Assembly (NCBI RefSeq): GCF_003201935.1
Contig: NZ_QJJL01000003.1
Location: forward strand, 496,001-560,000
Direction of reading: 5' to 3'
Source of the DNA: Loktanella sp. PT4BL
GTDB lineage: Bacteria > Pseudomonadota > Alphaproteobacteria > Rhodobacterales > Rhodobacteraceae
Length of the DNA: 64,000 nt
The position numbers were made by a program, and so were the translations under genes. A model generated the notes under the pieces. The model was not told the origin of the DNA, searched no databases, and saw nothing but the letters and a program-made list of their open reading frames with translations. Of this stretch, positions 17,145 to 26,006 are shown in pieces. Every line of letters starts with the position of its first letter. Positions within the stretch are counted from its first letter, which is position 1.

Positions 17145-17884
17145 GCCTGATTGATGCGCGCCACATTGAATTCTCACACGGTGGCCAGAAGGTTTTGCAA
17201 GGGGTGAGCCTTGCGCTTGAACCCGGCGAGATCGTCACCATTGTCGGACCAAACGGATCGGGTAAATCAACGCTGCTGCGTGTCCTGATCGGCGCCCTGA
17301 ACCCGCAGAAAGGCTCTGTGAAACGCCAAGAGGGTTTGCGCATCGGCTATGTGCCACAAAAGCTGCATATTGATCCGACACTGCCGATCACTGTGAACCG
17401 GTTCCTGAATCTGCCGCACCCGGTGGACCCTGACGATGCGAAAGAGGCGTTGCGCACGGCGGGTGTTGCGGGCCTTGGTACACGGCAGATGTCGCAGTTA
17501 TCGGGGGGACAGTTCCAGCGGGTGATGCTCGCGCGTGCGATCTTGGGGAAACCCGATATCCTGATGCTGGATGAGGCGACACAGGGCCTCGACCAGCCGG
17601 GATCGGCGGCGTTCTACCGACAGATCGAGGCGGTGCGCCGCGATATCGGTTGCGCTGTGTTGATGGTCAGCCATGAATTGCACGTCGTGATGAGCGCGTC
17701 CGATAGGGTAATTTGTCTCAACGGGCATATCTGCTGCGAAGGCACGCCCGAAGTGGTCTCTGCCGCGCCCGCATATCGCGAGTTGTTCGGGACAGGCACG
17801 GGCGGTGCGCTTGCGCTTTATCGCCACGACCATGATCACGGGCACGACCATGATCACCACCATCATCATGAGGCGGCGGAATAG
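17141..17884 (+). CDS. znuC: Zinc ABC transporter, ATP-binding protein
   Basis: A 247-residue ABC ATPase: Walker A GPNGSGKST (about 35-43), signature LSGGQFQRV, Walker B ILMLDEAT and the switch His in VSHELH. It powers zinc import through ZnuB. The C-terminus carries a His/Asp-rich tail (about 15 residues, HDHDHGHDHDHHHHHE) that could buffer zinc at the cytoplasmic face. It overlaps zur by 4 bp and abuts znuB directly. Confidence 0.95.
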   Translation: MSLIDARHIEFSHGGQKVLQGVSLALEPGEIVTIVGPNGSGKSTLLRVLIGALNPQKGSVKRQEGLRIGYVPQKLHIDPTLPITVNRFLNLPHPVDPDDAKEALRTAGVAGLGTRQMSQLSGGQFQRVMLARAILGKPDILMLDEATQGLDQPGSAAFYRQIEAVRRDIGCAVLMVSHELHVVMSASDRVICLNGHICCEGTPEVVSAAPAYRELFGTGTGGALALYRHDHDHGHDHDHHHHHEAAE

Positions 17885-18682
17885 ATGCTGGATGATTTTC
17901 TGGTGCGCGCGGCACTTGCCGGTGTCGGGACTGCAATCGCGGCTGGCGTGCTGGGCTGTTTTGTCGTCTGGCGGCGCATGGCCTATTTCGGTGACGCGAC
18001 AGCCCATGCCGCCGTTCTGGGCGTGGCGCTGGCACTGCTTTTCGGCACCTCGATTACCTTGGGGGTGGGCGTCGTTGCCTTGGCGATGGCTGTCTTGATC
18101 CACGGGCTCAGCAGTCAGGGTGCCGCCGTCGATACGATGCTGGGCGTCCTTGCGCATGCCGCTCTGGCCATAGGTTTGGTGGCTGTCACGCTGATCCCCG
18201 GCCAAAGGGTTGATCTGGATGCCTATCTCTTCGGTGATGTCCTGAGCGTGACGCGCGGCGATCTGGCGGTGATCTGGGGCGGCGGGGCGCTGGTTGTCGC
18301 CGCACTCTGGTGGCATTGGTCCGCGATGCTGACAGCAACGCTCAGCCCAGACCTTGCCTATGCGGCAGGCATCAATCCGCGCCGTGAACAGCTGGTGCTC
18401 ACGCTCTTGCTGGCGGCGGTTGTGGCTGTGGCGATCAAGGTTGTCGGCGCATTGCTGATCACAGCACTTCTGATCATTCCGGCAGCCGCTGCGCGCAACT
18501 ATGCCAGCACACCAGAACGCATGGCATTTCTGTCGATGGGAATCGGCGTGCTCTCGGCTGTGGCCGGATTGCGGCTTGCCGTGATCTTTGACACGTCGGT
18601 CGGTCCGATGATTATCTGCGTTGCGGCGACAATCTTTGCCATAAGCGCGATTAGTTTCCAATTGCGTCGAGTCGGCACGTAA
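17885..18682 (+). CDS. znuB: Zinc ABC transporter, permease
   Basis: A 265-residue membrane protein of the ABC-3 permease family with about eight to nine helices. It has the typical early GCFVVWRRMAYFGDATAHAAVLG segment, which includes the coupling region, and a C-terminal LLIIPAAAARNYAS motif. It forms the zinc channel with ZnuC. It starts on the base after the znuC stop and is the last gene of the operon; a CAP-domain gene follows after 91 bp. Confidence 0.94.
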   Translation: MLDDFLVRAALAGVGTAIAAGVLGCFVVWRRMAYFGDATAHAAVLGVALALLFGTSITLGVGVVALAMAVLIHGLSSQGAAVDTMLGVLAHAALAIGLVAVTLIPGQRVDLDAYLFGDVLSVTRGDLAVIWGGGALVVAALWWHWSAMLTATLSPDLAYAAGINPRREQLVLTLLLAAVVAVAIKVVGALLITALLIIPAAAARNYASTPERMAFLSMGIGVLSAVAGLRLAVIFDTSVGPMIICVAATIFAISAISFQLRRVGT

Positions 18683-18773
18683 TCGCCGCTTCTGTGCCTT
18701 AGAGTCGCCTTCGCGTTGCCGCGTTGGACGGTGATCCTTACGGTGGTTTTATTCAATCGACGGGATCGCAATT

Positions 18774-19250
18774 ATGACTCGCATTGCTCGCATTATGGCC
18801 GTGTTGGCACTCTCTTTTGTTGGTACTTCAGCGGCTGCCGCCGATTGTGTTGCCCCCCCGAACGTCAACGAACTGGCCACGCAGATCGCGGCTGGCCTGA
18901 ACCAGAGCCGCCGCGCCAACGGTGAGGCGCCGCTGCGTTTCAACCGCCAGTTGGGACAGGCCGCGATGGTCCATGCCTGTGACATGCTGGTCAACAACTT
19001 CTTCGATCACCGTGGGTCGGATGGCACCAACTCGCAGGCGCGGGTAAAGCAGGCAGGCTATAATGACTGCATCGTCGCCGAGAATATCGCCTGGGGCTAT
19101 CCCCGCTCAGAGCAGATTGTGGATGGCTGGCTGAACTCGCCCGGTCACCGTCGCAACATGCTGCACCCCCGGATCGAGGAATTCGGCGTTGGCATCACAC
19201 AAGGTCCGCGCGGCCCTTATTGGGTGCTGGTGGTCGGCAAGCAGTGCTAG
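18774..19250 (+). CDS. Secreted CAP/SCP-domain protein
   Basis: A 158-residue protein with a Sec signal peptide ending at AAA-D (about residue 23) and one CAP domain. The family motifs are visible: NQSRRANGEAPLRFNRQLGQAA, FFDHRGSDGTNSQARV, AENIAWGYP and WLNSPGHRRNML. The CAP cavity residues (two His and Glu) appear conserved. Four cysteines suggest disulfides. It should act in the periplasm or outside the cell; bacterial CAP proteins mostly lack a known role. A lipoprotein paralog is at 40623. Confidence 0.87.
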   Translation: MTRIARIMAVLALSFVGTSAAAADCVAPPNVNELATQIAAGLNQSRRANGEAPLRFNRQLGQAAMVHACDMLVNNFFDHRGSDGTNSQARVKQAGYNDCIVAENIAWGYPRSEQIVDGWLNSPGHRRNMLHPRIEEFGVGITQGPRGPYWVLVVGKQC

Positions 19251-19251
19251 G

Positions 19252-19689
19252 CTAAACGTCCAGCCAGATTGTCACAGGCCCGTCATTTGTGAGGCTGACA
19301 GCCATATCAGCTCCGAATGATCCTGTCGCGGTCGCGATACCTAGCGCTGCCATATCTTCAATAAATTGCTCATAGAGCGCGCGCCCGACATCGGGCTTTG
19401 CCGCCGCGGAAAATCCGGGGCGGTTGCCGCGTGATGTATCAGCGGCCAGCGTAAACTGGCTGACGATCAATGCCGCCCCGCCTGTATCCAGCAAGGACTT
19501 GTTCATCTTTCCCGCATCGTCGGTGAAGATGCGCAACTTGCTGATTTTTGCAGCCAGTGCTTGTGATTTCGCGGCGTCATCGCCTTCCATTGCACAGATC
19601 AGGATAAGCAGTCCCGGTCCGATCGCCCCGATCTCGGCTCCATCGACATGAACCGCCGCCTGGGTGACGCGCTGGATCAGAGCCCTCAC
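19252..19689 (-). CDS. dtd: D-aminoacyl-tRNA deacylase
   Basis: A 145-residue protein of standard Dtd length. It has N-terminal [17 protein letters not shown], the SQFTLAAD active-site motif and the C-terminal [11 protein letters not shown] (the Gly-Pro motif; most homologues have NxGPVT). It hydrolyses D-amino acids, and glycine on tRNA-Ala, from mischarged tRNA in the cytosol. The start is GTG and overlaps the stop of the upstream kinase gene by 4 bp (GTGA), so the two are translationally coupled. Confidence 0.93.
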   Translation of the reverse strand: MRALIQRVTQAAVHVDGAEIGAIGPGLLILICAMEGDDAAKSQALAAKISKLRIFTDDAGKMNKSLLDTGGAALIVSQFTLAADTSRGNRPGFSAAAKPDVGRALYEQFIEDMAALGIATATGSFGADMAVSLTNDGPVTIWLDV

Positions 19690-20591
19690 AGCTCGGACGT
19701 CCAGGGTGGGTTTGCGCCTGCGCGGCTGACGGTGATCGCGGCCACTTTGGCCCCGAAAGCGGCGGCTGCGCGCAGATCATCTTCGCTGGCGGTTTTGATC
19801 CCTGCTTTGGTCAGATGGCCGCTTTTGTGCAGCTGTGCCATAAAGCCCGCGCTGAATGTATCGCCAGCGCCCACAGTATCGACCACCGTTGCTTTCTCGG
19901 CAGGCACATCAAACGTGCCATGTCTGGTCACGATGCTGACGCCTTCGCCGCCACGTGTCAGCAGAATGACCTGCGCGCCGGTCTGTGCCAGAAAGCCGTC
20001 TGCATCGGCCGCCTCCATGATCCATGCCAGATCCTCGTCCGAGGTCTTGATGATGTCTGCCACCCCCATCATCCGCGAAAGACGTGCGCGATAGGCGGCC
20101 TCATCCGTGATGAACGAAGGCCGGATATTGGGGTCGATCATCGTCAGCTTCGTTGGTGCCTCGCGCAGCATCAGGGCTTCATAGGCGGCGCCGCAGGGTT
20201 CGACCACAAGGCTGATCCCGCCAAAGAACAAAGCATCTGCCGTCACCTCGGGCAAATCGTCATTGGTCAACATCCGGCCAGCGGTGTTTTCGTCATAAAA
20301 GGCGTAGGAGGCATGGCCATCGGTCAGTTTGACAAAAGCAAGGGTGGTGGGGCGGTCCGAGACGGCAGCGGGGCTGGCATCAACCTGTGAGGCGGCAAGT
20401 CCCGACCGGAGGACATCGCCAAAAAGGTCGGACGAGAGCCCGGAAAAGAACTGCACAGGGGCATCCAGACGCCCCAGCGCTATAGCGGTGTTGAAGACCG
20501 AACCGCCCGCGTGGGGGGCAAAGGCGCTTTCGCCTTCCGCAGTTTCGCGCGGCAACATGTCAATAAGCGCTTCTCCACAGCACAGGATCAT
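19686..20591 (-). CDS. PfkB-family sugar kinase (fructokinase-like)
   Basis: A 301-residue ribokinase-fold kinase: N-terminal [12 protein letters not shown], a [14 protein letters not shown] substrate-binding glycine pair, and the PfkB signature [13 protein letters not shown] near residue 240 with the catalytic Asp. Annotation as fructokinase is reasonable for this N-terminal type, but the sugar is not certain. The ATG at 20591 is preferred over a GTG one codon earlier because the AGAGGGAG ribosome site sits about 8 bases upstream of it. It precedes dtd and follows the zinc-ribbon gene after 17 bp. Confidence 0.85.
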   Translation of the reverse strand: MILCCGEALIDMLPRETAEGESAFAPHAGGSVFNTAIALGRLDAPVQFFSGLSSDLFGDVLRSGLAASQVDASPAAVSDRPTTLAFVKLTDGHASYAFYDENTAGRMLTNDDLPEVTADALFFGGISLVVEPCGAAYEALMLREAPTKLTMIDPNIRPSFITDEAAYRARLSRMMGVADIIKTSDEDLAWIMEAADADGFLAQTGAQVILLTRGGEGVSIVTRHGTFDVPAEKATVVDTVGAGDTFSAGFMAQLHKSGHLTKAGIKTASEDDLRAAAAFGAKVAAITVSRAGANPPWTSEL

Positions 20592-20608
20592 CACGGAGGC
20601 TCCCTCTT

Positions 20609-21712
20609 TTATTGACTGTTAGCGATAACAAATCCTGCGATAAGCGCAAGGAAAAGTCCCACGACAACAGCAAAGCCGATCTTCCATGCGGAATAGGGTC
20701 GCTCACCCTGTACGCGCCCTGTGCGGCCATTCACGACAAATCGGTAGGTTTGCCCGCGGTATTTATAGGCCGCAAGCCAGACCGGCAGCAGGATGTGTTT
20801 AAATGTCACGTCGTCAACGACCGTGTTCACGCTCGTGACACGCTGGGCATCGCCGCCGATATCATATTTCACATCGCGGTGGATCATCCGGTCCATATAG
20901 GCGCGGGCCTCGGTAAAACCGTCTGTCAGTTCCACCTGATAGCCCTCGGCGCGGAAACCGGCCAGATATTCGGGGTTATAGGGTTCCAAGGCCGAAAGGT
21001 CCCAAGGCTCCAACCCGTCGGTGTATTTCTTGGGGAGCGACCGGGATGCCAGCACCAGAACATCATCAAAGAACCGCGCCACGCGCCCCGAGGCAGGCCG
21101 CCAGCGTGTTTTGCGCACGCGCACCTGACGCCGCTTGCCATCGCGCATCACGGTGCGGGTTTCATAATAATGGGTGCCGCGCTGGCCTGTGTACTGGCTC
21201 TTGGTATCGGCATCAAAGGTCCAGTAGGGAACATAGATGCCGTTCATCTTCCGGCCCTTACGTGCGTAGTCCGTCAGGCCGTTTGGTGCAAACCAGAGGC
21301 TGCCAAGCCAGGTTATCAGGGCCTCGCGCGCGGCCCCCTCATCAAGTGCGAAAGGCAGCAGGCCGCGTGGTTTGATATGTCTGTGGGTGCCGGTGTCAGT
21401 GACCACAGGAGTGGCGCAGAACGGGCACTCGGCGGCGTGGATATCTGGGTCAAACTCGGTCTGGGCGCCGCAGTTGGGGCATTCATTGACACGGGTTTCC
21501 TCGATATCGGCATCGTCGAGCCGATGCTGCACCGCGCGCTGGAAATCCAGCTCGACAATCGCGCCGGCCCAAGGCCCCGCGCTCTCGATCGGTTGCACAT
21601 TGCCGCAGTGATCGCATTTGAGTTGATGATCGGCAGGATCGAACCGCAGGTCCGACCCGCAGGTTTCGCAGGGAAAGCGGTGATCATCTACAGGTGCCTG
21701 TCCGTCAGTCAT
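20609..21712 (-). CDS. Zinc-ribbon membrane-anchored protein
   Basis: A 367-residue protein. The N-terminus holds zinc-ribbon knuckles: CETC and CDHC at about residues 15-37, CPNC and CPFC at about 78-100. The middle part is unannotated, with aromatic-rich KMNGIYVPYWTFDADTKSQY, and a single membrane helix ends the chain (IGFAVVVGLFLALIAGFVIANSQ). Homologues are often misnamed primosomal protein N'-like or TFIIB-type zinc ribbons; there is no helicase motif here. The ATG overlaps the upstream gene's stop (TGATG). It belongs to the cluster that runs down from 27105. Function unknown. Confidence 0.75.
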   Translation of the reverse strand: MTDGQAPVDDHRFPCETCGSDLRFDPADHQLKCDHCGNVQPIESAGPWAGAIVELDFQRAVQHRLDDADIEETRVNECPNCGAQTEFDPDIHAAECPFCATPVVTDTGTHRHIKPRGLLPFALDEGAAREALITWLGSLWFAPNGLTDYARKGRKMNGIYVPYWTFDADTKSQYTGQRGTHYYETRTVMRDGKRRQVRVRKTRWRPASGRVARFFDDVLVLASRSLPKKYTDGLEPWDLSALEPYNPEYLAGFRAEGYQVELTDGFTEARAYMDRMIHRDVKYDIGGDAQRVTSVNTVVDDVTFKHILLPVWLAAYKYRGQTYRFVVNGRTGRVQGERPYSAWKIGFAVVVGLFLALIAGFVIANSQ

Positions 21713-22134
21713 CACAGTATCTTATGCATAAAGCGTGGTGTCATCACGCGCAGCGCACCATCGAAGAGCACGTTGTGCCGCCAGAAGTGGAACAGCCCGT
21801 GCAGGGCCCCAGCGCCAAGTAAAACGAGAAGCGCCACCCAGCCCGTATCATGGGGCATCCAGCCCAGAAGGGCGGCTGCGTTCAGGGAGACAGTCACCGC
21901 CAGTACCGCATACATACCGCGATGCATCCACGGGTAGGCCGCGCGCAGCGGCCCTTGCAGTTTGGGCCCGGGTTTGCACATCATGCCTTTGACCAGTGCC
22001 ATGCCAACCCAGAGTCCGCCGCCGATGACAAAGGCCCAGCGGACCCAAGGTTCAGACGTGCCGCCTTTGACCATGACAAGCACCAGCATCAGGATGCTCC
22101 AGTGCAGGATAATTGTGAGTCTGCGTCGCGTCAT
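21712..22134 (-). CDS. Cytochrome b561-like membrane protein 1
   Basis: A 140-residue protein with four membrane helices and histidines placed as in cytochrome b561/b-type domains: LHW in helix 1, MHRGMY in the middle, and LHGLFHFWRH near the end. Two b hemes could be held by these His pairs, suggesting transmembrane electron transfer, but only the pattern supports this. It overlaps the second b561-like gene by 4 bp (ATGA) and the zinc-ribbon gene by 3 bases, so all three are translationally coupled. Confidence 0.72.
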   Translation of the reverse strand: MTRRRLTIILHWSILMLVLVMVKGGTSEPWVRWAFVIGGGLWVGMALVKGMMCKPGPKLQGPLRAAYPWMHRGMYAVLAVTVSLNAAALLGWMPHDTGWVALLVLLGAGALHGLFHFWRHNVLFDGALRVMTPRFMHKIL

Positions 22135-22631
22135 AGGAACCTGTGCAGCGCTTTGGGCGCCATGATCCGCAGTGCGTTGTCACGCAAGCGATAGTGGCGC
22201 CAGAGGTGGAACAGCACGTGAAACCCCGCGATGACAGCCAGAGTGTAGAACTGCACTTCATGAACCATGCCGATGAAATCATTCGCCTGCGGCATGTTCA
22301 GGGGCGGCGCGATGGGCACAATTCCCCCCGCCCAAAGCAGGACGGCCGATGTCAGCCCCAGACCAAAACCTGTGAGTGCCACACAAAACACACCCCAGAT
22401 CAGCACTTTATGGAGAAGCTGGTGAAGCGGGCGCGCCTTGGCGGGCAGTTTCGGGCCGGGGCGGCTGGCAAGGCCCTTGCGCATATAATCGACGGTCCAG
22501 AACAACGCCAAGCTGACAAAGAGCAGCCCCATCACTGAATGGAACTGCACAGCGGCAGGGCCGATACGTTGCACATCAATCGGTTGCACGACCACGAACC
22601 AGACAAACAACGGCACCATCAGCCAGTGCAT
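22131..22631 (-). CDS. Cytochrome b561-like membrane protein 2
   Basis: A protein of at least 166 residues, with four to five helices and conserved His in MHWLMV, QFHSVMG, LHQLLHKVL and HEVQFYTLAVIAGFHVLFHLWRH. It is related to the neighbour at 21712. The ATG at 22631 would leave no residues before the first heme His, whereas the preceding in-frame codons encode RRVYLKWMHW, which looks like family sequence. The true start may be non-ATG, for example ATT at 22691, just after the SPFH gene stop at 22696. The listed start is the shortest safe choice. Confidence 0.7.
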   Translation of the reverse strand: MHWLMVPLFVWFVVVQPIDVQRIGPAAVQFHSVMGLLFVSLALFWTVDYMRKGLASRPGPKLPAKARPLHQLLHKVLIWGVFCVALTGFGLGLTSAVLLWAGGIVPIAPPLNMPQANDFIGMVHEVQFYTLAVIAGFHVLFHLWRHYRLRDNALRIMAPKALHRFL

Positions 22632-22695
22632 CCACTTGAGGTAGACGCGCCGGTGCGGCAGCCTGGCCTTTATGGTCGCGAAAGCAGAAATCGCC

Positions 22696-23799
22696 TCAGG
22701 TCCCCGGCGGTGGTGGTGGCATGATGGTGAAGAGCTGGGCCAGTTCCATGACCTCGCCCGCTTCCATCCAGCCGTCCTGACCTTGGGTCCAGACCATACT
22801 GTCACGGTCAAGCGTACCTTCGGTGACCATGCGGCCCATCGCGGCCTTGGAGAAGGGACCGGTCACCTCGCCGCCCTTGGCGATGTGCCAGACATGCTCG
22901 ACCGGTGGTGGTGGGGGCGGCGCGGCCGCAGGGCTTGCCCCCCATGGGCCACCTTGGGCCATCTGGCCTGCCATCGCCATGCCCATGCCGGCACCAAGAC
23001 CTGCGGCCATGCCACCCCCTGCGGGGTTACTGGCGGCGGATGTCATCGCCTCGGCCGCGGAATATTGGGTGAATTTACCCAGATCACCGGCCAGCCCGAG
23101 CGAGGTCCGCTTGTCCAGCGCCTCTTCGACGGCGGCAGGCAGGCTGATGTTCTCGATGTAAAGTTCGGGGATCGTCAGGCCGTATTGCTTCATCGTGGGA
23201 TCAATGGCCGATGCGATCAGCTTGCCCAGATCGGCGGTATTGGCAGCCATATCCAGCACCGGAATACCCGATTGCGCGATCACGCGGGAAAATTCCTGCA
23301 CGATGATATTGCGGATCTGATAGCTGATCTCGTCCATGGTGAATTCGCCATCGGTCCCGACGATTTCACGCAGGAAGAGGGCCGGATCGGCAACCTTGAC
23401 AGTGTAGGTCCCAAAGGCGCGCAGGCGGGTCGGGCCGAACTCGGGGTCGCGCACCATGATCGGGTTCTTCGTGCCCCATTTGAGGTTCGAGAAACGGGTG
23501 GTGTTGACGTAGTAAATCTCGGACTTGAAGGGGCTTTTGAAACCATGGTCCCAATGTTGCAGGGTCGTCATGATCGGCATGTTGTTGGTTTCCAACATGT
23601 AAAGACCGGGGGTGAACACATCGGCCAGTTGCCCCTCATGGACAAAGACCGCCGCCTGCCCCTCGCGCACTGTCAGCTTGGCACCGTACTTGATCTCATG
23701 CCCCTCACGCTCGAACCGCCAGACCATGGTGTCACGGGTGTTGTCGGTCCAATGGATGACGTCGATGAATTCACCAGTCAGAAAATCGAAAATGCCCAT
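22696..23799 (-). CDS. SPFH-domain protein with C-terminal GYF_2 domain
   Basis: A 367-residue protein: an SPFH (stomatin/prohibitin-like) domain at about residues 30-260, containing MVWRFEREGHEIKYGAKL and DMAANTADLGKLI. A Gly/Met/Ala-rich linker (GMAAGLGAGMGMAMAGQMAQ) and a proline run (PPPPPP) come next, and a GYF_2-type domain (HVWHIAKGGEVTGPFS) ends the protein. Similar proteins are annotated virion-core-like SPFH proteins. SPFH proteins form membrane-associated rings. No membrane helix is obvious, so attachment is probably peripheral or via partners. It lies between the b561-like genes and the DUF2927 lipoprotein gene. Confidence 0.85.
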   Translation of the reverse strand: MGIFDFLTGEFIDVIHWTDNTRDTMVWRFEREGHEIKYGAKLTVREGQAAVFVHEGQLADVFTPGLYMLETNNMPIMTTLQHWDHGFKSPFKSEIYYVNTTRFSNLKWGTKNPIMVRDPEFGPTRLRAFGTYTVKVADPALFLREIVGTDGEFTMDEISYQIRNIIVQEFSRVIAQSGIPVLDMAANTADLGKLIASAIDPTMKQYGLTIPELYIENISLPAAVEEALDKRTSLGLAGDLGKFTQYSAAEAMTSAASNPAGGGMAAGLGAGMGMAMAGQMAQGGPWGASPAAAPPPPPPVEHVWHIAKGGEVTGPFSKAAMGRMVTEGTLDRDSMVWTQGQDGWMEAGEVMELAQLFTIMPPPPPGT

Positions 23800-23843
23800 G
23801 GTATGGTCTCCGTCGTTAATAAGCTGGGACGCGGCGTATCCGT

Positions 23844-24809
23844 TTAGCTTTGTCCAGGTGAGAGGTATTCACGCGCAATCATGCGCGCAAGTGGGGCGGC
23901 GGTCGCAGGGTCCATGCCGGTTTGCAGGCGCGGGTCGTAGAGCATCCGCAGCAGCAGTTCATCATGCGCGGTCAATAGCGCGAATTCTTCGTCGTCATTA
24001 AAAATCGAGGGGCGCGCTTGCGGGCTGTCGTTGGCAAGGCCCATGCCCTGGGCCAGTTCCTCATGGATACAGGCACTGCGCATCAGGCTGGGGTGTTCGG
24101 CGCGGATCATCGCGACGGCTTTGGTATAGTTGGACCGGCCGGGCGCGAAAGTGCCGATCACAACGCAAAGCTGGTCGCGCGGCAGGTTCACGAAGGTGCG
24201 TACAGTCGCGTCCGAAATATTGGGGATCAGCGCGCGCAGGCGCGGCCCGTAGGCGCGGCGGTCATCCTCACCCAGAAAAAGGACGCGGAAATTGGGGTTC
24301 CGGTCGGTGATCTCGATCGGTACGCCTGTGACACGCGAAAGGCGCGCGGCATAGGCGCTGACACTGGCCAGATCGGTATCACGCTGGGCAAGGGGGACGG
24401 TATTACCGAATTCCACCGACATGCGGATCGGGGTCGTCCAGCGGCGCAGTTTGGAAATCGTGGCCTGTGGCGTCTGGAAATCACTGTCGTCGCGGTATTC
24501 GTTGAACAGCGCGATGCGCACAAAATTGCGCGCGAGTTGCGTATCTGTAAACGGCGTATCCGGCCCGCCACCATCGCCCCGCATCAGGCCCTGGGCCAGA
24601 AGGTCGTTTTGCAAACGACCGTAATAGACCGCCAGGTCCTTGCTGGCCTGACTGGGGGGTATGACCACGGGGGTCGGGTCCGGCACAGGGGCCGTCACCG
24701 GAGGCGGGGGTAGGGGCGATGAGACCGGAGGCGTCATCAACTGGCACCCCATGACACCCGTCGCAAGGACGAGCATCGCAAGACGCCGTGTGATACCCCC
24801 GATCATCAT
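23844..24809 (-). CDS. DUF2927 lipoprotein
   Basis: A 321-residue protein with a lipoprotein signal (lipobox VMGC, Cys about residue 22), a proline-rich linker and the DUF2927 domain. A conserved block CIHEELAQGMGLANDS followed by PSIFNDDEEFALLTAHDELLLRMLYDPRL is seen. HEELAQ resembles an incomplete HExxH zinc-protease motif, so a metallopeptidase-like fold is possible, but the third ligand is not evident. It should be tethered to an envelope membrane on the periplasmic side. It lies between TelA and the SPFH gene in one transcription unit. Confidence 0.82.
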   Translation of the reverse strand: MMIGGITRRLAMLVLATGVMGCQLMTPPVSSPLPPPPVTAPVPDPTPVVIPPSQASKDLAVYYGRLQNDLLAQGLMRGDGGGPDTPFTDTQLARNFVRIALFNEYRDDSDFQTPQATISKLRRWTTPIRMSVEFGNTVPLAQRDTDLASVSAYAARLSRVTGVPIEITDRNPNFRVLFLGEDDRRAYGPRLRALIPNISDATVRTFVNLPRDQLCVVIGTFAPGRSNYTKAVAMIRAEHPSLMRSACIHEELAQGMGLANDSPQARPSIFNDDEEFALLTAHDELLLRMLYDPRLQTGMDPATAAPLARMIAREYLSPGQS

Positions 24810-24815
24810 AGCCTT

Positions 24816-26006
24816 TTAACTGCCTGTCGCTGTGCCGATGGTGTCGCCCGTGCCGGTTTTGCGCGCTTTGGCAGAGGCAAGTGTCTCTTTCAACTCCTGC
24901 TCCATCTTCTGCAACTCGACCTCGGCCTCGGCGCGCTTGCGCTTGCCTTCGTCGGCAATCTCGAGGCTTTCGTTGATCGTGGCAATCAGGTTGGCGTTGG
25001 CCTCTTTCACCGCGTTGATGTCAAAGACACCCCGTTCCATTTCCTCGCGGATGGTGCGGTTGGCCTGACGCAGGTTCTCGGCGTTGGCTTTGAGCAATTC
25101 ATTGGTCAGATCATTGGCGTCACGCACCGCCTCTGCCGCTTCTGAAGAGCGTTGGATCGTCACCGCCTGCGCAAGCTGTGTTTCCCACAGTGGCACCGTG
25201 TTCACCAAGGTCGAGTTGATCTTGGTCACCAGCGATTTGTCATTTTCCTGCACCAAGCGGATGGAGGGCAAGGACTGCATCGTCACCTGACGGGTGAGTT
25301 TCAGGTCATGGACACGGCGTTCCAGATCATCGCGGGCGGAACGCAGGTCGCGCAATTCCTGCGCTTTCATCACGGCCTGTTCTTCTGCGGCGGCCTGCAC
25401 CTCGGCCTCTTTGGCGGGGATCGTTGTGGCGTCAAGATCGGCGATTTTCGCTTCACCGGCGGCGATATAAAGGCCCAGTTCATCATAGAACTGCAGGGTC
25501 TTGTCATAGAGCACATCGAGGCTCTCGATATCTTTCAGAAGCACATGCTCATGCTTGAGAAGATCATCGGTGATGTGGTCGATCTGGCCTTGCACCTCTT
25601 CAAAACGTGCGGCGAATTTCGCCATCGGTGCGGCACGCCCCAAGAGCTTTTCCCACCAGCTGCGCTTGCGGCGCACGTCAAGTTCCGAGATTGAAAAGCC
25701 GCGGATCGTGGTGACGATATTGCGCAGGCTGTCACCTGCGGGCCCCACGTCCTTGTTGCGCACGCCTGCCAGCATGGATTGGCTGATGACCTGCAATTCG
25801 GCCTGCGCCGAGGAGCCGAAGGACACGATGGAATTTGTGTCTGCGATATTGATCTCGGCCACACGTTTTTGAATTTCAGCGCTGGTGGGCGCGTCTGCGG
25901 CCTCAAGCGTGATGAGTTCACTCTTGGGTTCAGGCAGAACCACGGCGGTGACTTTTTCAACTTCGGCAAGCGTCGCTTCAGCCTTCTGACGGATCGTTTC
26001 AGACAT
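24816..26006 (-). CDS. telA: TelA-family (toxic anion resistance) protein
   Basis: A 396-residue, strongly helical protein that matches TelA: the NSIVSFGSSAQAELQVISQSMLAGVRNKDVG opening and the KRSWWEKLLGR motif are visible, followed by long coiled coils with the E-x-x-Q-rich MKAQELRDLRSARDDLERRVHDL segment. TelA proteins are linked to tellurite resistance and Ter-type stress systems, but the biochemical function is not settled. ATG overlaps the upstream gene stop (TAATG). The C-terminus is rich in Lys/Glu. It probably acts at the inner membrane with the XpaC-like partner. Confidence 0.88.
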   Translation of the reverse strand: MSETIRQKAEATLAEVEKVTAVVLPEPKSELITLEAADAPTSAEIQKRVAEINIADTNSIVSFGSSAQAELQVISQSMLAGVRNKDVGPAGDSLRNIVTTIRGFSISELDVRRKRSWWEKLLGRAAPMAKFAARFEEVQGQIDHITDDLLKHEHVLLKDIESLDVLYDKTLQFYDELGLYIAAGEAKIADLDATTIPAKEAEVQAAAEEQAVMKAQELRDLRSARDDLERRVHDLKLTRQVTMQSLPSIRLVQENDKSLVTKINSTLVNTVPLWETQLAQAVTIQRSSEAAEAVRDANDLTNELLKANAENLRQANRTIREEMERGVFDINAVKEANANLIATINESLEIADEGKRKRAEAEVELQKMEQELKETLASAKARKTGTGDTIGTATGS

